A stretch of DNA of 64,000 nucleotides from Staphylotrichum longicolle (taxonomy: Eukaryota > Ascomycota > Sordariomycetes > Sordariales > Chaetomiaceae). Positions 45,585-56,825 of the stretch are shown here, piece after piece (the first letter of the stretch is position 1; each line of letters begins with the position of its first letter). Where the stretch lies: positions 4,588,001 to 4,652,000 of the forward strand of contig JAHCVI010000002.1 in NCBI GenBank assembly GCA_019096155.1, written 5' to 3'. The notes under the pieces are model-generated. The model had not been told where the DNA came from. It ran no database searches and worked only from the letters and a program-made list of their open reading frames with translations. A program made the position numbers and the translations under genes.

Positions 45585-45866
45585 AGGAGAACAAGATGCA
45601 GCTCGAGGTCATCGTCATCTAGTTCGAGCGCGGGCGTCTGCATTTGAGGCGGACGGATTCGAATGAGCGGCCATAAGCGCAAAGATCCTTCACTGCCTTC
45701 TCAGACAGCGGCGCCGTGTCATGTACTGCAGACGAGTTGCTCCGCGTTGAGAATAGGCTAGTGTGTGATGCTGACGGCGAGAGGGTTTGGTTCCTGGTCA
45801 GGTTCCTCCGGGCGCTTGTCTGGGCGAGATCGAAGTCGTACGCGGGCGAGATCGTGCTCGTTTTTG

Positions 45867-45899
45867 GTGGTGGTGGTGTTGTTGTTGTTGTTGTTGTTG
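45867..45899. repeat. GGT/GTT trinucleotide tract
   Basis: Four GGT followed by seven GTT units. Simple repeat. Confidence 0.9.
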
Positions 45900-46711
45900 A
45901 TGACCTGGACAGGGCCCATTTGAGAGGGTTGCTCAACGCGGGAGAGTTCGCGGCAGAGCTGGGTGTTGAAGGTGATGTCTTCTCATGATTGGCCCGCCGG
46001 CAGGATTCGGAGCAGTAGGTGGCGCCGTCGGTTTGCTTGTCGCAACCCAGACAGAATTGGTGCTCCAGTCAAAAGACATAGTGGCCGTTGAGCGCAAGGC
46101 CGAATTAGGAAGAAGGGCGTCTAAGATGGGAGGACGAGGGGTCAGGAGCCTCACGTTCCGCTCTCCGAGATTCAACTGGCATCAAGTGTAAGGTCAAGTC
46201 CGACCGACGGAGCTAGGCAAAATCTCCTTCACGCCACAGATCGGCTTGCACTGCCGCTGCCCCATGACGGCTCTAGACCACGCCTACGAAAGTGCTGATC
46301 CACTAATAGTCTGCCTTCGTCATTTTGAAGTCGCTGAAGACGCAAGGAACGCCAGTCACGGACTTCAGACCGAGTTGAGGGGGCAAAGGAGTGTTTTCGT
46401 CCTCATCGGTCCCTCATCTATGAGACGTCATTTAAACGTCATTCCTCTAAAGACGGTCGATAATGACGTGCTCATAAGTCCGGTTTCGAGAAGAAAGCCG
46501 GCCATTGCAAGCCGCGACATAGTGTCACGCCATTTTCATGCGCGACGCGCATTTACACTCGGGAGCAATTCTTAGCCATCCTCGGCTGTTTGCGGCGGGG
46601 AATATAATCAGACGGGAATTGTGAAAACGCCCTCGGTAGCAATTTCTAGCGTTGTCCGAAGCCGTCCGAAGCCGTCCGCATCCGTCCGAAACACTTTGCT
46701 CGACGTTGACT

Positions 46712-47384
46712 ATGATTCTAAGCAATAATGAGACTGCGTCGGGTAGTGATGGAACCTCCCCGATAACGCCTGCCAACGCTGTCGGACTGGTCTGCGGCAG
46801 TCTAGCGGCTATATGCTTGATAGTCCTGTTCCCGATGTGGCAAGGGTGGGCCTAATTCTGCGCGCTGCGGCGTATTACCGTTTGCTGCCATGTGACGCTT
46901 GTTAATCAACAACAAAACAGGCTCTCGAGATCTCGAACGATGCAAGACGACTTGGAGACGAGCGGTTCCTTCCAAGCTGAGAATCTAAACCGCGTTTCTC
47001 CACCAGCAACATACCGACAGTGGAAACTAGGCAGGCAAAATAGCGAGCGTCGTTTTCCCTGGTCAACCACCTGCCTCATCTGGTAAGGACGATCTCAATT
47101 GCCGCATGGCATATGCAAACAGACACTGACGGACTATTGATGTGAGTGTCATTTGCCTGGAACCCCTACAAAGCTCATCTAGAGTCCGTTGTTTACCATG
47201 CGGCCATCTTTTCCACTCTATATGTATTCTGATGTGGTTTCTGAGACGCCACAGCACTTGTCCAATCTGCAAGTCCAACTACATGTCCTGTGTTCTAGCT
47301 TTTAACTCGAGGATCTCAGGCAATGGTGTGCAGCCAGATAGGGGAGCAGTCACAGGAAGGCGAGGAAATGCACTACCATTCTAG
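46712..47384 (+). CDS. Small membrane RING-H2 protein
   Basis: CDS = join(46712..46845, 46921..47082, 47147..47384), 177 aa; introns of 75 and 64 bp, GT-AG, both phase 2. The N-terminus has NETASGSDGTSPITPANAV, then one hydrophobic helix GLVCGSLAAICLIVLFPMW. The second junction completes the first zinc pair, CVIC, followed by LEPLQSSSRVRCLPC, GHLFHSICILMWFLRRHS and TCPICK, a full C3H2C3 RING-H2. This is the layout of single-pass membrane E3 ubiquitin ligases. The phase match at both junctions and the complete RING support the model. Substrates are unknown. It is intact, unlike the larger RING gene at 41.5-43.3 kb. Confidence 0.82.
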
Positions 47385-47900
47385 GACGTAGTATATAAGT
47401 TAGCTGAACCAAAACATCTCTCCGATTACCAAGAGCATCAGAGATGACCTGCTCTTCTCCTCTCTCCGTGGTGCTCTCTCAAGCGACACTCGCGATACTC
47501 CTCTTTCTGCTCTAGAAGGTTTCATCGACTTACTGCAGCCTAGTAGCTTCTCTATAACAACAGGCTCGAGATCCTCCGTTACTTATAGGAGCTAGTTGCC
47601 CCGTTGTCACTGTCTGGTGGCAGATGTCGGATTCGTATCAGAAAGTCTCGCTGCCCTTTCTCGTTTCCAACGATAAAACAGCTTTTTAAAGCTCGTCAGC
47701 CATTATAGCAAGCACTGCATCGAAAGATTTACTATCGACGTCGCCTATATGACGACGGGGTTGTGAAAAAAGTTGCTAAACACGGTGCTTCCACTGTTAC
47801 CAATAGGTATCTAAACTGATTCCTCCCATTCCGCTAACAAGTATTATTACCCTAATCTCTAGCGACATTACTTAATCACGCAGCTCTTCTGATCTTCATT
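47385..47900. other. Intergenic between convergent genes
   Basis: No coding signal. It should contain both 3' ends. Confidence 0.5.
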
Positions 47901-49211
47901 CTATAATCCCTTGATATAGCAATGTTCCGGCTTATGTCTCGTCTCATAGTCAACATGCACATAGGCTCTCTCAATGCTAGGCAGACTCTCAAGTTTGTAC
48001 TGCAGACCCTCCGATATATCATGGGCCACATTAAGCTGTGTCGTTTTCTCCATGACAATGTCCACCTCGACGATGAGGCGGGGGCCCGAATAGTACACCC
48101 TGACGGTATCTATGCCTGCAATTGCGGAGGAATGCGTCAACGAGACGTAGGTAATGAGCTGGTGAGTCTCTACCGAGGCGGCAACCCCAACTACCAGCAT
48201 GAACTCGGCGAAAGCTGTCTGGCACCACAGAATGGCTATAGATAGAGACAAGACGATAGCGCCTGCAGGGTCGATCCACCATGCCAGTTTTGCACCGCCA
48301 ACGGAGGTCAGAATACCGAGACCGTTGATGAAGAGGTCGTTGCGATGGTCCTGCCAAACGATCTGCACCTGGCTGTACCGTCTCCGTAGCGTAGAGCAGT
48401 AGAGGAATAAGCCAAATTTAGTGACGAAGGATGTGATGGCGGCAATGATGGCCGAGGAGTGAAACTCCCTGACGCCACCATGATCCGAGCGTTCTGCTAA
48501 ATCGCGGACTGAGAAGGCAATGAGAATAAAGGAGACGGCCGACATCAAGAAGCAAAACACAATGTTGCCGACCGTCTCGAGGCGTGCGCGACCCGAAGGG
48601 AAGCGACGCGGGTCGACGAAGCGCGTGGCGCGGTTGGCCGCGATGAGTATGACGTTGCTTAGGGGATCGAAGACCGCATCGGCCATGGTGGTGATTAGTG
48701 ACAGCGACCCAGATGTAATAGCTGCAAATAGCTGCACACCAGATAGGACGACGTTTGCCACCAGTGAGCCGTACACGGCTATTTTGAAACGCAGCGCTTC
48801 TGCCGCGGCCTCGGTTCGCGCGCGGGCTTGGTGCTCGGCAACTGTCTGAAGCAGCATTTCGATAGCCGCGTTCTGGTTCTCATAAAAGCGCCGGACACGA
48901 CGTGCCCGCCAGCTCGCAGGTAAGAGCGACTTGAAGCAGCATGGCCAGCCCGAAGTAATCCCCCAACACCCAGCAGCTCCAGGAACGATTGTAGCCTTGG
49001 CGATGGCCTGAGATTGTTGGAATGCGGTAGGTTCCTTGTAAGCCGATAGCAGACCAAATGGGTCATTGTTTTCGTGTGTGGCTCGAAAGCTCGGGGAGGT
49101 GGTGTTTCGAGCCACGCTCGGCAACCCTTTCCGTTCCCCTAACCACGGCAGATGGTGATGTCCCCACCAGTGCGGGTGGAATGTGATGCTTCGAAGCAAA
49201 TGATTCTTCAT
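47901..49211 (-). CDS. Cation diffusion facilitator, probably Mn-type
   Basis: Intact 436-aa protein. CDF transporters exchange divalent metal ions for protons across organelle or plasma membranes. An N-terminal cytoplasmic part (about 1-135) with RRVRRFYENQNAAIEMLL precedes six helices starting at AVYGSLVANVVLSGVQLFAA. The metal-site helices carry ADAVFDPLSN (DxxxD) and QDHRNDLFINGLG (DxxxD). A DxxxD pair, rather than the HxxxD of zinc transporters, is the mark of the Mn group, so Mn is inferred. A C-terminal cytoplasmic domain (VRVYYSGPRLIVEVDIVMEK; LPSIERAYVHVDYE) ends at 47901. Residues about 70-105 (GCWGITSGWPCCFKSLLP) are atypical and might be a retained intron, though no frame change demands it. 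Confidence 0.88.
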   Translation of the reverse strand: MKNHLLRSITFHPHWWGHHHLPWLGERKGLPSVARNTTSPSFRATHENNDPFGLLSAYKEPTAFQQSQAIAKATIVPGAAGCWGITSGWPCCFKSLLPASWRARRVRRFYENQNAAIEMLLQTVAEHQARARTEAAAEALRFKIAVYGSLVANVVLSGVQLFAAITSGSLSLITTMADAVFDPLSNVILIAANRATRFVDPRRFPSGRARLETVGNIVFCFLMSAVSFILIAFSVRDLAERSDHGGVREFHSSAIIAAITSFVTKFGLFLYCSTLRRRYSQVQIVWQDHRNDLFINGLGILTSVGGAKLAWWIDPAGAIVLSLSIAILWCQTAFAEFMLVVGVAASVETHQLITYVSLTHSSAIAGIDTVRVYYSGPRLIVEVDIVMEKTTQLNVAHDISEGLQYKLESLPSIERAYVHVDYETRHKPEHCYIKGL

Positions 49212-49746
49212 AATCGGTCTAAAATAAACTCTTCACAAACCACCGGTGGTAAAAGTTGGGGATAAATTTTTTACAGGAATCAGAAGCTTCGTCATACTTA
49301 CTTAGCCACTCGTCAAGAAGATCTTGCCCGCGTGACTTGACTTGTCACCACTAAAGATTGTTCCCAGGGTAGGGTTAAATTAACTTTGCTGATTACTAAA
49401 TCAGGCATGGTACTAACCGCCGAGGGGGATTGGAACTCCCTGCAGGTCTGGGTTGTCATCGTGTCAAATTTCGGAGTGCCATATTCCACCCCCCAAGTTG
49501 CTCAGGGCAGCAGATGGAAGCGCCTCGCGAGGGTGCAATTATCAATGGTATGCACGCCGTCGTGGAAGTTTCTACGTCGTGTGCGGTCACGATATCGAAC
49601 AGAGACAGAACACTGGCTAAACGACTACCTTGCAGTTGACTGACAGACTTCTACATAATTAATCTTTGTTTTTCTTTTCGGCTGGCTGTTATCAGGGTGA
49701 AGTAAAAAGAAACTGAAGAGAAAGGAGATGAAGAAAGCGCGCAACC
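49212..49746. other. Intergenic, no gene seen
   Basis: Two overlapping short plus-strand frames without motifs. Confidence 0.5.
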
Positions 49747-50649
49747 TTATTCAGCTTCTGTTGTCCCAGACCCTTTCTCGCCAGTATGGCCTGCATTCTC
49801 CGAAGTCTTCCACTCGTTGATGGGTGTGATGTCACACAACATGCTAAGATCCTCGTTGCCGAGGTTATCCTCATTGAACCTCTTGAGTCTGTGCGTCGAT
49901 TTTTGTCGCGGGTTGAACAGATAAGGTCTGTTGTGTCGAGCCCTCGAGAACACCGGCCCAAGCGCCGTCTTAGCGTCGTAAGACGCCTGGAGACCGACCG
50001 AGCACAGAAATGGATCGAGGCTATCCCTTCCCAGCAGGATGGCCACTCTCATGGAAACGGGCACGCCTTCTTCAGCGAGGTCGTTCTCCAGGAGCGTCCA
50101 TGCAGCCTGGTTGTCGCTTTCCCGCCCGATAACTTTCGAGAAGCCGCTGAGGAACTGGGTGAGCACTCTATGCTGTCTAAAAGAGGCGAGTGCGGTGGTT
50201 GGATTGGCAGATATACCGAGCCTCAGGAGCAGGTTCTGTGCTGTCATCTCTACTGCCCAGGTAGGCAAAACGCTCAGGTTGCCATAGGGGGAGAGCCCGT
50301 AGATGTTGATGGGCTGGCCATCCTTTGCTTGAGTAAAGGTGAAAGTCACGGTAGCCTCGGCAATGCGGCGCTTGGACGTAATAGCATCGAATTGCAAATC
50401 GAACACGATCAGCGTCGCGTAGAGATCTTTCATCTCGTCGTCTTCCCATCTGAACGCTCCATGCGCGACGTCAATCGTTTTGCATGAAACTTCAACGGCC
50501 CTTTGCTTCAAGTATTTCAGGAGTTCCGGACTGGCTTGGCCCTCAGGGCAGTTGGTCCTGAAGACCCCTCCAATAGCAGCTTCTTCTGGGATCAGTTGGA
50601 ATGTCGAAAACGGCAGCTCGGCCTCGGTGATATCTGAGTGACGAAACAT
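49747..50649 (-). CDS. Uncharacterised 300-aa protein
   Basis: Complete frame with no introns, beginning MFRHSDITEAELPFSTFQ. No signal peptide or membrane helix is evident. Composition is that of a folded soluble protein: a possible beta-rich middle (YATLIVFDLQFDAITSKRRI; EATVTFTFTQAKDGQPINIY) and a helical part (LLLRLGISANPTTALASFRQ). The C-terminus is charged and Gly/Thr/Glu-rich. I do not recognise the family. Codon use and the uninterrupted length argue that it is real. A TATA-like run (TATAAATAC) lies upstream at about 50802. Confidence 0.6.
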   Translation of the reverse strand: MFRHSDITEAELPFSTFQLIPEEAAIGGVFRTNCPEGQASPELLKYLKQRAVEVSCKTIDVAHGAFRWEDDEMKDLYATLIVFDLQFDAITSKRRIAEATVTFTFTQAKDGQPINIYGLSPYGNLSVLPTWAVEMTAQNLLLRLGISANPTTALASFRQHRVLTQFLSGFSKVIGRESDNQAAWTLLENDLAEEGVPVSMRVAILLGRDSLDPFLCSVGLQASYDAKTALGPVFSRARHNRPYLFNPRQKSTHRLKRFNEDNLGNEDLSMLCDITPINEWKTSENAGHTGEKGSGTTEAE

Positions 50650-51650
50650 GGTGTTCGTTAGGCCTAGATTGTTGCACAGAGAGGTGCCTATAAAATCAGG
50701 ATCTAGTGGGCAAGATGATGTTGTTCCGGGAGCAATGCTGAAGTTGACTGGTTTGTTGAATGATGATTTAGGCCGATGTTGGCCAAACGTTTAAAGTACA
50801 TATAAATACTTTTGGTAGTATGTATTACTAGTTGAGGTTTGATGCATCATTACACAGCGAGTTTGAAATGGTGGGTGGGGTGCTAGCAGAGTGGCGTTAC
50901 TCGAAGCCCTTGTGGCGTGATAATCAAAATCCACCCGGATTTCGCCACGTAGTCGCGACTGCCAACGGTATACAGACAGTGCCTTTTAGTGCTGGATCTT
51001 CGTATCCTGGAGTTCCTGGTACGGTCACTACCCCGTTGATGCCGCCATGCCGTCCCCCGTCTCGGTACTGCAGCAATCTTCAGGGCAAAATGAGACACTA
51101 GCAGCGCGTCACCCTCGGCGCTTATCACTGTCTACCTGTGTCATCCGAAATAACCACCGCGGGCCTAGAAACCACGTCGTATACGGATACGGCTCCGTCA
51201 CCGACAACTAGATGTCCCCGTACGACCCATGCAGCCGGAAAACAGTCAACTGCACCGTCACCTTCCGCCCTGGCTTTGGTACTAGCGGCTCCGCAAGAGC
51301 ATCGTACACCAGCGGGCGTTGCCTAGAACCAAAACAATCCGAATGGCCCGGCGTGGCCCTTATGCTGTGACGTAAGTACTCGCCCAGACAACCCCTCCGT
51401 CTCGCCCCCATCCGAGCTGTTGGTTGTACGGGAAGGGAACTTCGGCAAATCGCCCGTTGGCTGACAGCAACAACCTATCCCCTCTCCCTACGCGCGACCG
51501 TCACAGCTAACGGAGAAATAGCAAACTGCTGTGAGATCCCGGCCCAGACCGACCCGATTCACTGCTCAACTTTACCTTGCGATTGCTTTCCAAAGCTTGA
51601 CAGGCAGTGCTTCCCATCCTCCAACGCGCCACCCACGCGCCGCATCGTAA
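50650..51650. other. Intergenic with possible minus-strand scrap
   Basis: At 51208-51411 the minus strand reads VYDALAEPLVPKPGRKVTVQ before a stop. It may be the end of a small degenerate gene. No complete gene is supported. Confidence 0.35.
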
Positions 51651-53270
51651 ATGGGGTCTCGGATCCTCCACTTGCCTGACGGTCAGCATATCACGGTGAA
51701 GCCTGTCTTTGCAGGTTTATTCTTCAAATTGAACGAGTTCCGTCACGGCAATGCCTTTCCAATCGGTTGGACTATCGTCATCCACACCGAGGACATCGGC
51801 GACGGCGATGAAGGCGGGTCAAATTCAGCTGAAGGGCAAGTTGAAGCCGGAGAGCCCCCACAGTTGGCCGAAAGACAATACATCCACCCATTCAGAAGGC
51901 CGACGGTGCAGAACGACAGCCTCTTTATCGCTTCCATTTCGAACCCGTCCGACTCCGACTTCAAGCCTGCCGCAAGCCCGACCAGGCAGGTCGCTATGAT
52001 GCTCTGGGTGACGCTCTACTGGTACTTCCACCAGCCGCCTCCATCCACAACCGTGACGACCGAAGCCTCCAAGCTGACCCCGAAAGCCGGCAAACCGAAA
52101 GGCGAATGGCGGGTGCGCGTCAAGCGAGACGGCGTGTTGCGGGGGTGGAACCTGATACCGAAGCTGGAACGCATGGGACTGATCGTGAGCTCCAACCCCG
52201 CAGTCGGGACGGCACTGGAGGATAGCGACGACATTTGGGAGAACATGTTTGTCACGCAGCAAATGTTCTGGCAGCTACCTGGGCGGCTGTTTCTCTTCAC
52301 GCTCCAACCCATCGGCAAGAATGCACAGTCCTGCCCTGGATCACCCACCCTCAGCCGACCAGCATTGCCAGCGGCAGGGGACATTGATGCTGCCATCCAC
52401 CCTAAATTTGACATCGCCACGTCTGGCGATTTCGCTGGTGTGGCCACACACACGTTCTTCACAAGTCTCCCCTCCTTCTCCATCGGTCCTTTCTTCAGCG
52501 CCTCACATCTCCCAACCTACTAACCTCCTCCGCCCCTACAATACACCATCACTAACCACATCCGCCACCCTCTCCGTCCCAAACCGCCTCGCACGGGCGA
52601 GGTTTTTTACACCCGCTTCATCCCTTCGGTGGGACAGTATCTCTCCTTCCGCGTCGCCTCCATCTCTCCCAAACCGGTGCCGTACATGGGACCTATCGGC
52701 CCTACACCACAGACGCAGTCCCCAACAATCCTTTCCATGCCCGACTCAGCCTTACTCGAGATGTGGCATCGCAACTCGCGTGTCTCAGCTTTCTGGGGCG
52801 ATTATGGGGAGAGTTTCTTACCCTGCGCCCTGCAGAGCCGCCACAGCTTCCCGGTGATCGGGCTGTGGGATGGCGTGCCGTTTGGGTACTTTGAGCTGTA
52901 TTGGGTCAAGGAAGACTTGTTGGGTTGCTATGCCGGTTCGACGATCGATGATTGGGACCGGGAGTGTCATGTCCTAATCGGGAGGAGTGGGCTAAGGGGG
53001 CGCGTGCAGAGCTGGTTGACCAGCCTAGTGCACTTTCTCTTCTGTGCTAATTATCGAACCATGAGTATCTGTTTGGAGCCGAGAGTAGACAATGCGAAGT
53101 TGGTGATACAGAGCGTTGCCCGTCGGTCTGACAATGCTAACAGCTTGAGCAGGTTCATCCAGCATCTAGAGTATGCTGGCTTCACGAAGGAGAAGGAGAT
53201 TGCGTTCCCCAACAAGCAAGCGTGGTTTGGGAGGCTGAGAAGAGAGTGCTGGGAGGGTCCTTCTCTGTAA
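51651..53270 (+). pseudogene. SidF/SidL-type siderophore hydroxyornithine acyltransferase with one in-frame stop
   Basis: One frame of 540 codons from the ATG at 51651 to the TAA at 53270, broken only by TAA at 52521-52523. The N-terminal half has MMLWVTLYWYFHQPPPST, KPKGEWRVRVKRDGVLRGW and LIPKLERMGLIVSSN. The C-terminal half is the GNAT acyltransferase with FIPSVGQYLSFRVAS, SALLEMWHRNSRVSAFWGDY and GLWDGVPFGYFELYWVKEDL. The family transfers acetyl or anhydromevalonyl groups from CoA to N5-hydroxyornithine for ferricrocin or fusarinine siderophores. Both sides of the stop are conserved. The stop lies in a Pro-rich linker (SHLPTY, stop, PPPPLQ), so readthrough, an unseen intron or a base error are alternatives to a null allele. 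SidF and SidL cannot be told apart by eye. No other siderophore gene is in the window. Confidence 0.85.
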
Positions 53271-53900
53271 TATTTAATTGCGGCTCAACACTAAAAGATT
53301 TACAGCTGGCATACTTGGTTTGCATGGGGGGGGGATAAAATTGGATTCCAGGGGTAAGTTAATGGGTTATAACTAGCAGTTTCAAGTGGTAGCTGGCAAC
53401 CACAATGATATATGAAGTCCGATCTTGCTCGCCTCACCGGAAGCAGCTGCCAGCACCAAGAACTCGTCGTCGATGCACGATGCGGCGATCCGGATTAATC
53501 GAACCAGAGCAGGCGCGCAAAGAGGACCACATCGCTGATAGTGCTCGGGAGGGATTAAAACAGGATATTGCGGGAGAGCTGCGGGAGGGCGCCGCGCGTG
53601 GTGGTGAACCAGAGAGGACCAGTGTCTTGCCCTAGCGGTAGCTGAGGGCGGTGTAGGGCACCGGCTAAGCTGCGTCCGCTGGCATGACTTGGAGGGTGGA
53701 CTCGTCCGGGTTGCAGGGCATAGTGCTCTACATAATTCTCACGGATGCCAAGAGACATACTTTTTTTCCGATGGGGGCCCAGGTAGTCATTCTAGGCTAC
53801 CACAGATCAAGTTGAAAGGCCAGGCTGGCCCGAATACATATGATAGGCCACGAAAGACTTTTGGCACTGTCTGCATTTTATGCCTGTATTCAACTAGTTA
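53271..53900. other. Intergenic, no gene seen
   Basis: A short G run occurs at 53325-53333. The 76-codon frame at 53405 is rich in Arg/Glu and has no family motif. Confidence 0.45.
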
Positions 53901-54088
53901 ACGTGTATGATAAGCGAGCCGCGCAGACAAGCGAGTCGCGCACTGGTAAAGGCTGCACCAACATTCGGTTGTAGCACTAAGAGCTAATTCCCGTTTTAAT
54001 CCCGATTGTTAGTGCTACAACCGAATGTTGGTGCAGCCTTTACCAGTGCGCGACTCGCTCGTCTGCGCGGCTCGCTTATCATACACGT
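53901..54088. mobile_element. Foldback MITE, 188 bp, pogo/Fot1-related termini
   Basis: Two 80-bp arms (53901-53980 and 54009-54088) are inverted complements with one visible mismatch, separated by a 28-bp loop. The ends are ACGT and the element is flanked by TA on both sides (53899-53900, 54089-54090), the duplication of Tc1/mariner-pogo elements. Each arm begins ACGTGTAT and then two 17-bp units, GATAAGCGAGCCGCGCA and GACAAGCGAGTCGCGCA, matching the iteron design of the Fot1/pogo element here. It has no coding capacity. Confidence 0.93.
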
Positions 54089-55454
54089 TATTTGGTATTA
54101 GTAGAATAGGTTCGCTCTTTAAGAGCCTCGTTTCACATAGACACAAGTTCAATTGATCTCTTCAATGACAAATATATTTATAGCTGGCATTAAAGTGCCA
54201 GCTTTGGCGGGGATGAAAAACGAGGAAGACTAGATCGCGTGCCTCTGTTAGAGATCGCCGACTTTGATACGTTTCACTACATCGACTCGCAGAGAAGAGG
54301 CCTTTACCGTTGCCCTAGATGAGTCTGGTGTAACTATTGGCACAGCAGCAGGCGAAGGTGATAACCCCAATTAGGTCCAGTGATGCCCTCGCGAGAGGCC
54401 CGCCTCCATGATGGGTGCCGTAAGCCACTGCGCAAGTGAAAAGTGCGATGGTGGGTTGCGAAGCCACTCTTACAATCACCAACAGTGAGGCTTCGGGTGG
54501 TGGTACTCAATACCGCTTTGTAGAAATTGAAAAGCATGCGACTCTGGACATGAGGCTCTGTGACAATGAAGCCTTGCCAAGACTGCAATGCATCTTTGCC
54601 CATCAGGATGGTATTATGATGGTTATTCAACTGAGATGAGTGATTGCAAGTCTTCGACACAACCTCGGCTGGATCAGTCACTACCAACTAATTCATTCCT
54701 ACCTCAAGTTACATTTTGCGTCGACTTGTTATTTACTGAAGAGAAGCAGACCTGTTTACGACGCTACCAGCGGCGTTAGCCAGAGCCACCTGGAGGCGAA
54801 GCTGACGCGGACCCGCAAAAGCGGGGAGCAAGGGGCTTTGGATTCCAGGTTGGGGCGATGGCTGGCTGAGTGGGGAGGAAAGGGATGGGTGGCTTGCTGT
54901 AAGGGAGTGAGAATTCAATTTTGCTGAGATGATAGAGTTTGATGTCGCGATGGAGGCGATTGGGGGAAATGTAGTTAGGGAGGGCCGGGCTCCTGGCGGC
55001 GAGTTGTGGAAGGAGACTGGGGTGAGTGTTGAGCACCCATTGAAAGGGGGTTGTTGAGGAAGTGGACGGTGCGGTTTGGCAGATAGCCTTTAATAGCATG
55101 CAGCTGAAATTGTATAACTATTGAGTCTCGGTTAAACACCCTCTTTGTTAACATGCTGACAACAAACAATACCATGACCTCTCTACACCGCTTGCCCCGC
55201 AAGTCATGACTTTTGCCTAACTATCCAGGTAAGTAGGTCCGCCTTGGTAACAACTGCGAGAGGATTCGTCCTGTACCGTTCGCCCTTGTCTGTCACCACT
55301 GCCGCGATTTTCCACTCCAGGAACCGGCTTAGCACAGAAAGCAGGGTATCCATAGTGATCTCAACGAACTTACGCTTTTTGCCCCCCAGATTCGACCCCA
55401 ACTGGCGCCGGTCTATCATCACCCCTCCGATACGGCTAATTGGATTAGTGTTAA
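54089..55454. other. Intergenic, no gene seen
   Basis: Short frames on both strands lack family motifs and consistent introns. Confidence 0.4.
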
Positions 55455-56030
55455 GAAACATCGAGTGGTGGGGGCACTGGACTCCATGTCACTTGAAAGC
55501 GGGGGCAGTTGGCCCTTACCCTTTTGCTCAATCTGTCTTCAGCTTTCACGACTCGTATTGGCTACCTTATCCGCGCCATTGTGACGCCGCAGAAGCCCCG
55601 TCGTATCTCATGAACTTTGTACAAGCATTTCGGTGGAGTTCGTGCGACAGCTGATAGTATTTGCCAGCGACGCTCTGTGTCTATCGAAACATCAAGAATT
55701 AGCGAATGGTTGACAAGGGTACAACCTGGCTCTGGACCGCCTGGACCGCCGCTTTCCCAAAGTTGGACGAGCCCATCTCCGCGTTGGGGCTGAGAGTGGA
55801 GCAGGGCGTTTGCCGAAGGGGTGCGTCCCTGCCGTCCAGGATGCCGGGCCATTGATGGCATTGCGTGATGAATGGGCACCCCGGGGTAGAGAGGACCGTG
55901 AAAAAAGGGTATACTGACAACAGCACGAATCGGCGGGGTTTTCAAGGGAAATGAGCGACATGACGAGTGACACAAAACGAGTCCAAGTCTCGGGGATGCT
56001 CGCTTTGTGCTGCTGTTCTACTGACATTAG
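55455..56030 (-). repeat. Dispersed repeat family B, copy 2
   Basis: Inverted copy of 22275-22850. The flanks differ. It carries small substitutions and indels relative to copy 1. Confidence 0.85.
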
Positions 56031-56825
56031 CGGCCGCTGAAAGACTCCTTTTGCCAAGCAAACGCCTCGCAGACCGCCACCCAACGGCGGCGATGGAGGG
56101 CCCCGTTAAGTTATCCAGATGCAGAGAAGATTGGCCTTTTCTTCGCGGCCCGATGGATTGTCGGTGGGTTTGTGATAATGCGTGCTGCAGGAGATCTGGG
56201 ATCAGAAATTGGGGCGCAAGCCACCGTAAAATAGGAAGGGACCGTTCGATGCAGAGCAGAGCCCGACATACGTACAGTGTCGGTTTCTATTCAAGAATCC
56301 AAAACACGGGACTTGATATGGCCAGACGTGTGCTGACGCGCATTTCTCATACATAGCACGCAAACAATTGTGCGACGACAAATGTTGAAGATGAAGCGCC
56401 TCTCGACCGGTGCCAAGGGCAAGATCGTTGCCCATTTATTATTGCGATGCAGCTGGTGCAGGTTGGGTCACGGCGCTAACATTATGAATTCGAGCTTGAT
56501 TCGCCAGCCCAAGGATGGCTGGGTCGAGACAACGCCCGCCTTGCAAGCCCTATACACTGAGCGAGACAAGCGTCTTAACCCATCCCGGCAAGTTGAGCTG
56601 GGCCAGGCATCCCAGCTCCCAACACATCCAGTGAGGTGGCATTTAAGGGCTCCTTCGGCTCGCTGACCTTGGAGACAAATGATCCTTTCTCATCTCGTCG
56701 TCCCATTGTCTTGGGCAACTTCTCCCTCGTCGCCTCATCAACGGTCTCTTACGAGTCGAACTTCGGGTTGCCATAGTGCCCGACAAGACAAAAAATAAGG
56801 TTGCGGCTAAGGAAAGCTCCGCCAG
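56031..56825. other. Upstream region of the cysteine-rich protein gene
   Basis: No gene seen. It should include the promoter of the gene starting at 56826. Confidence 0.4.

Larger units (their letters stand above)
44556..46711. other. Intergenic region containing repeat C copy 2 and a GGT/GTT tract
   Basis: Protein-like but unassignable minus-strand text occurs at 45933-46175 (TMSFDWSTNSVWVATSKPTA), without a complete gene. A decamer TCCGAAGCCG is repeated near 46654-46680. Confidence 0.4.
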
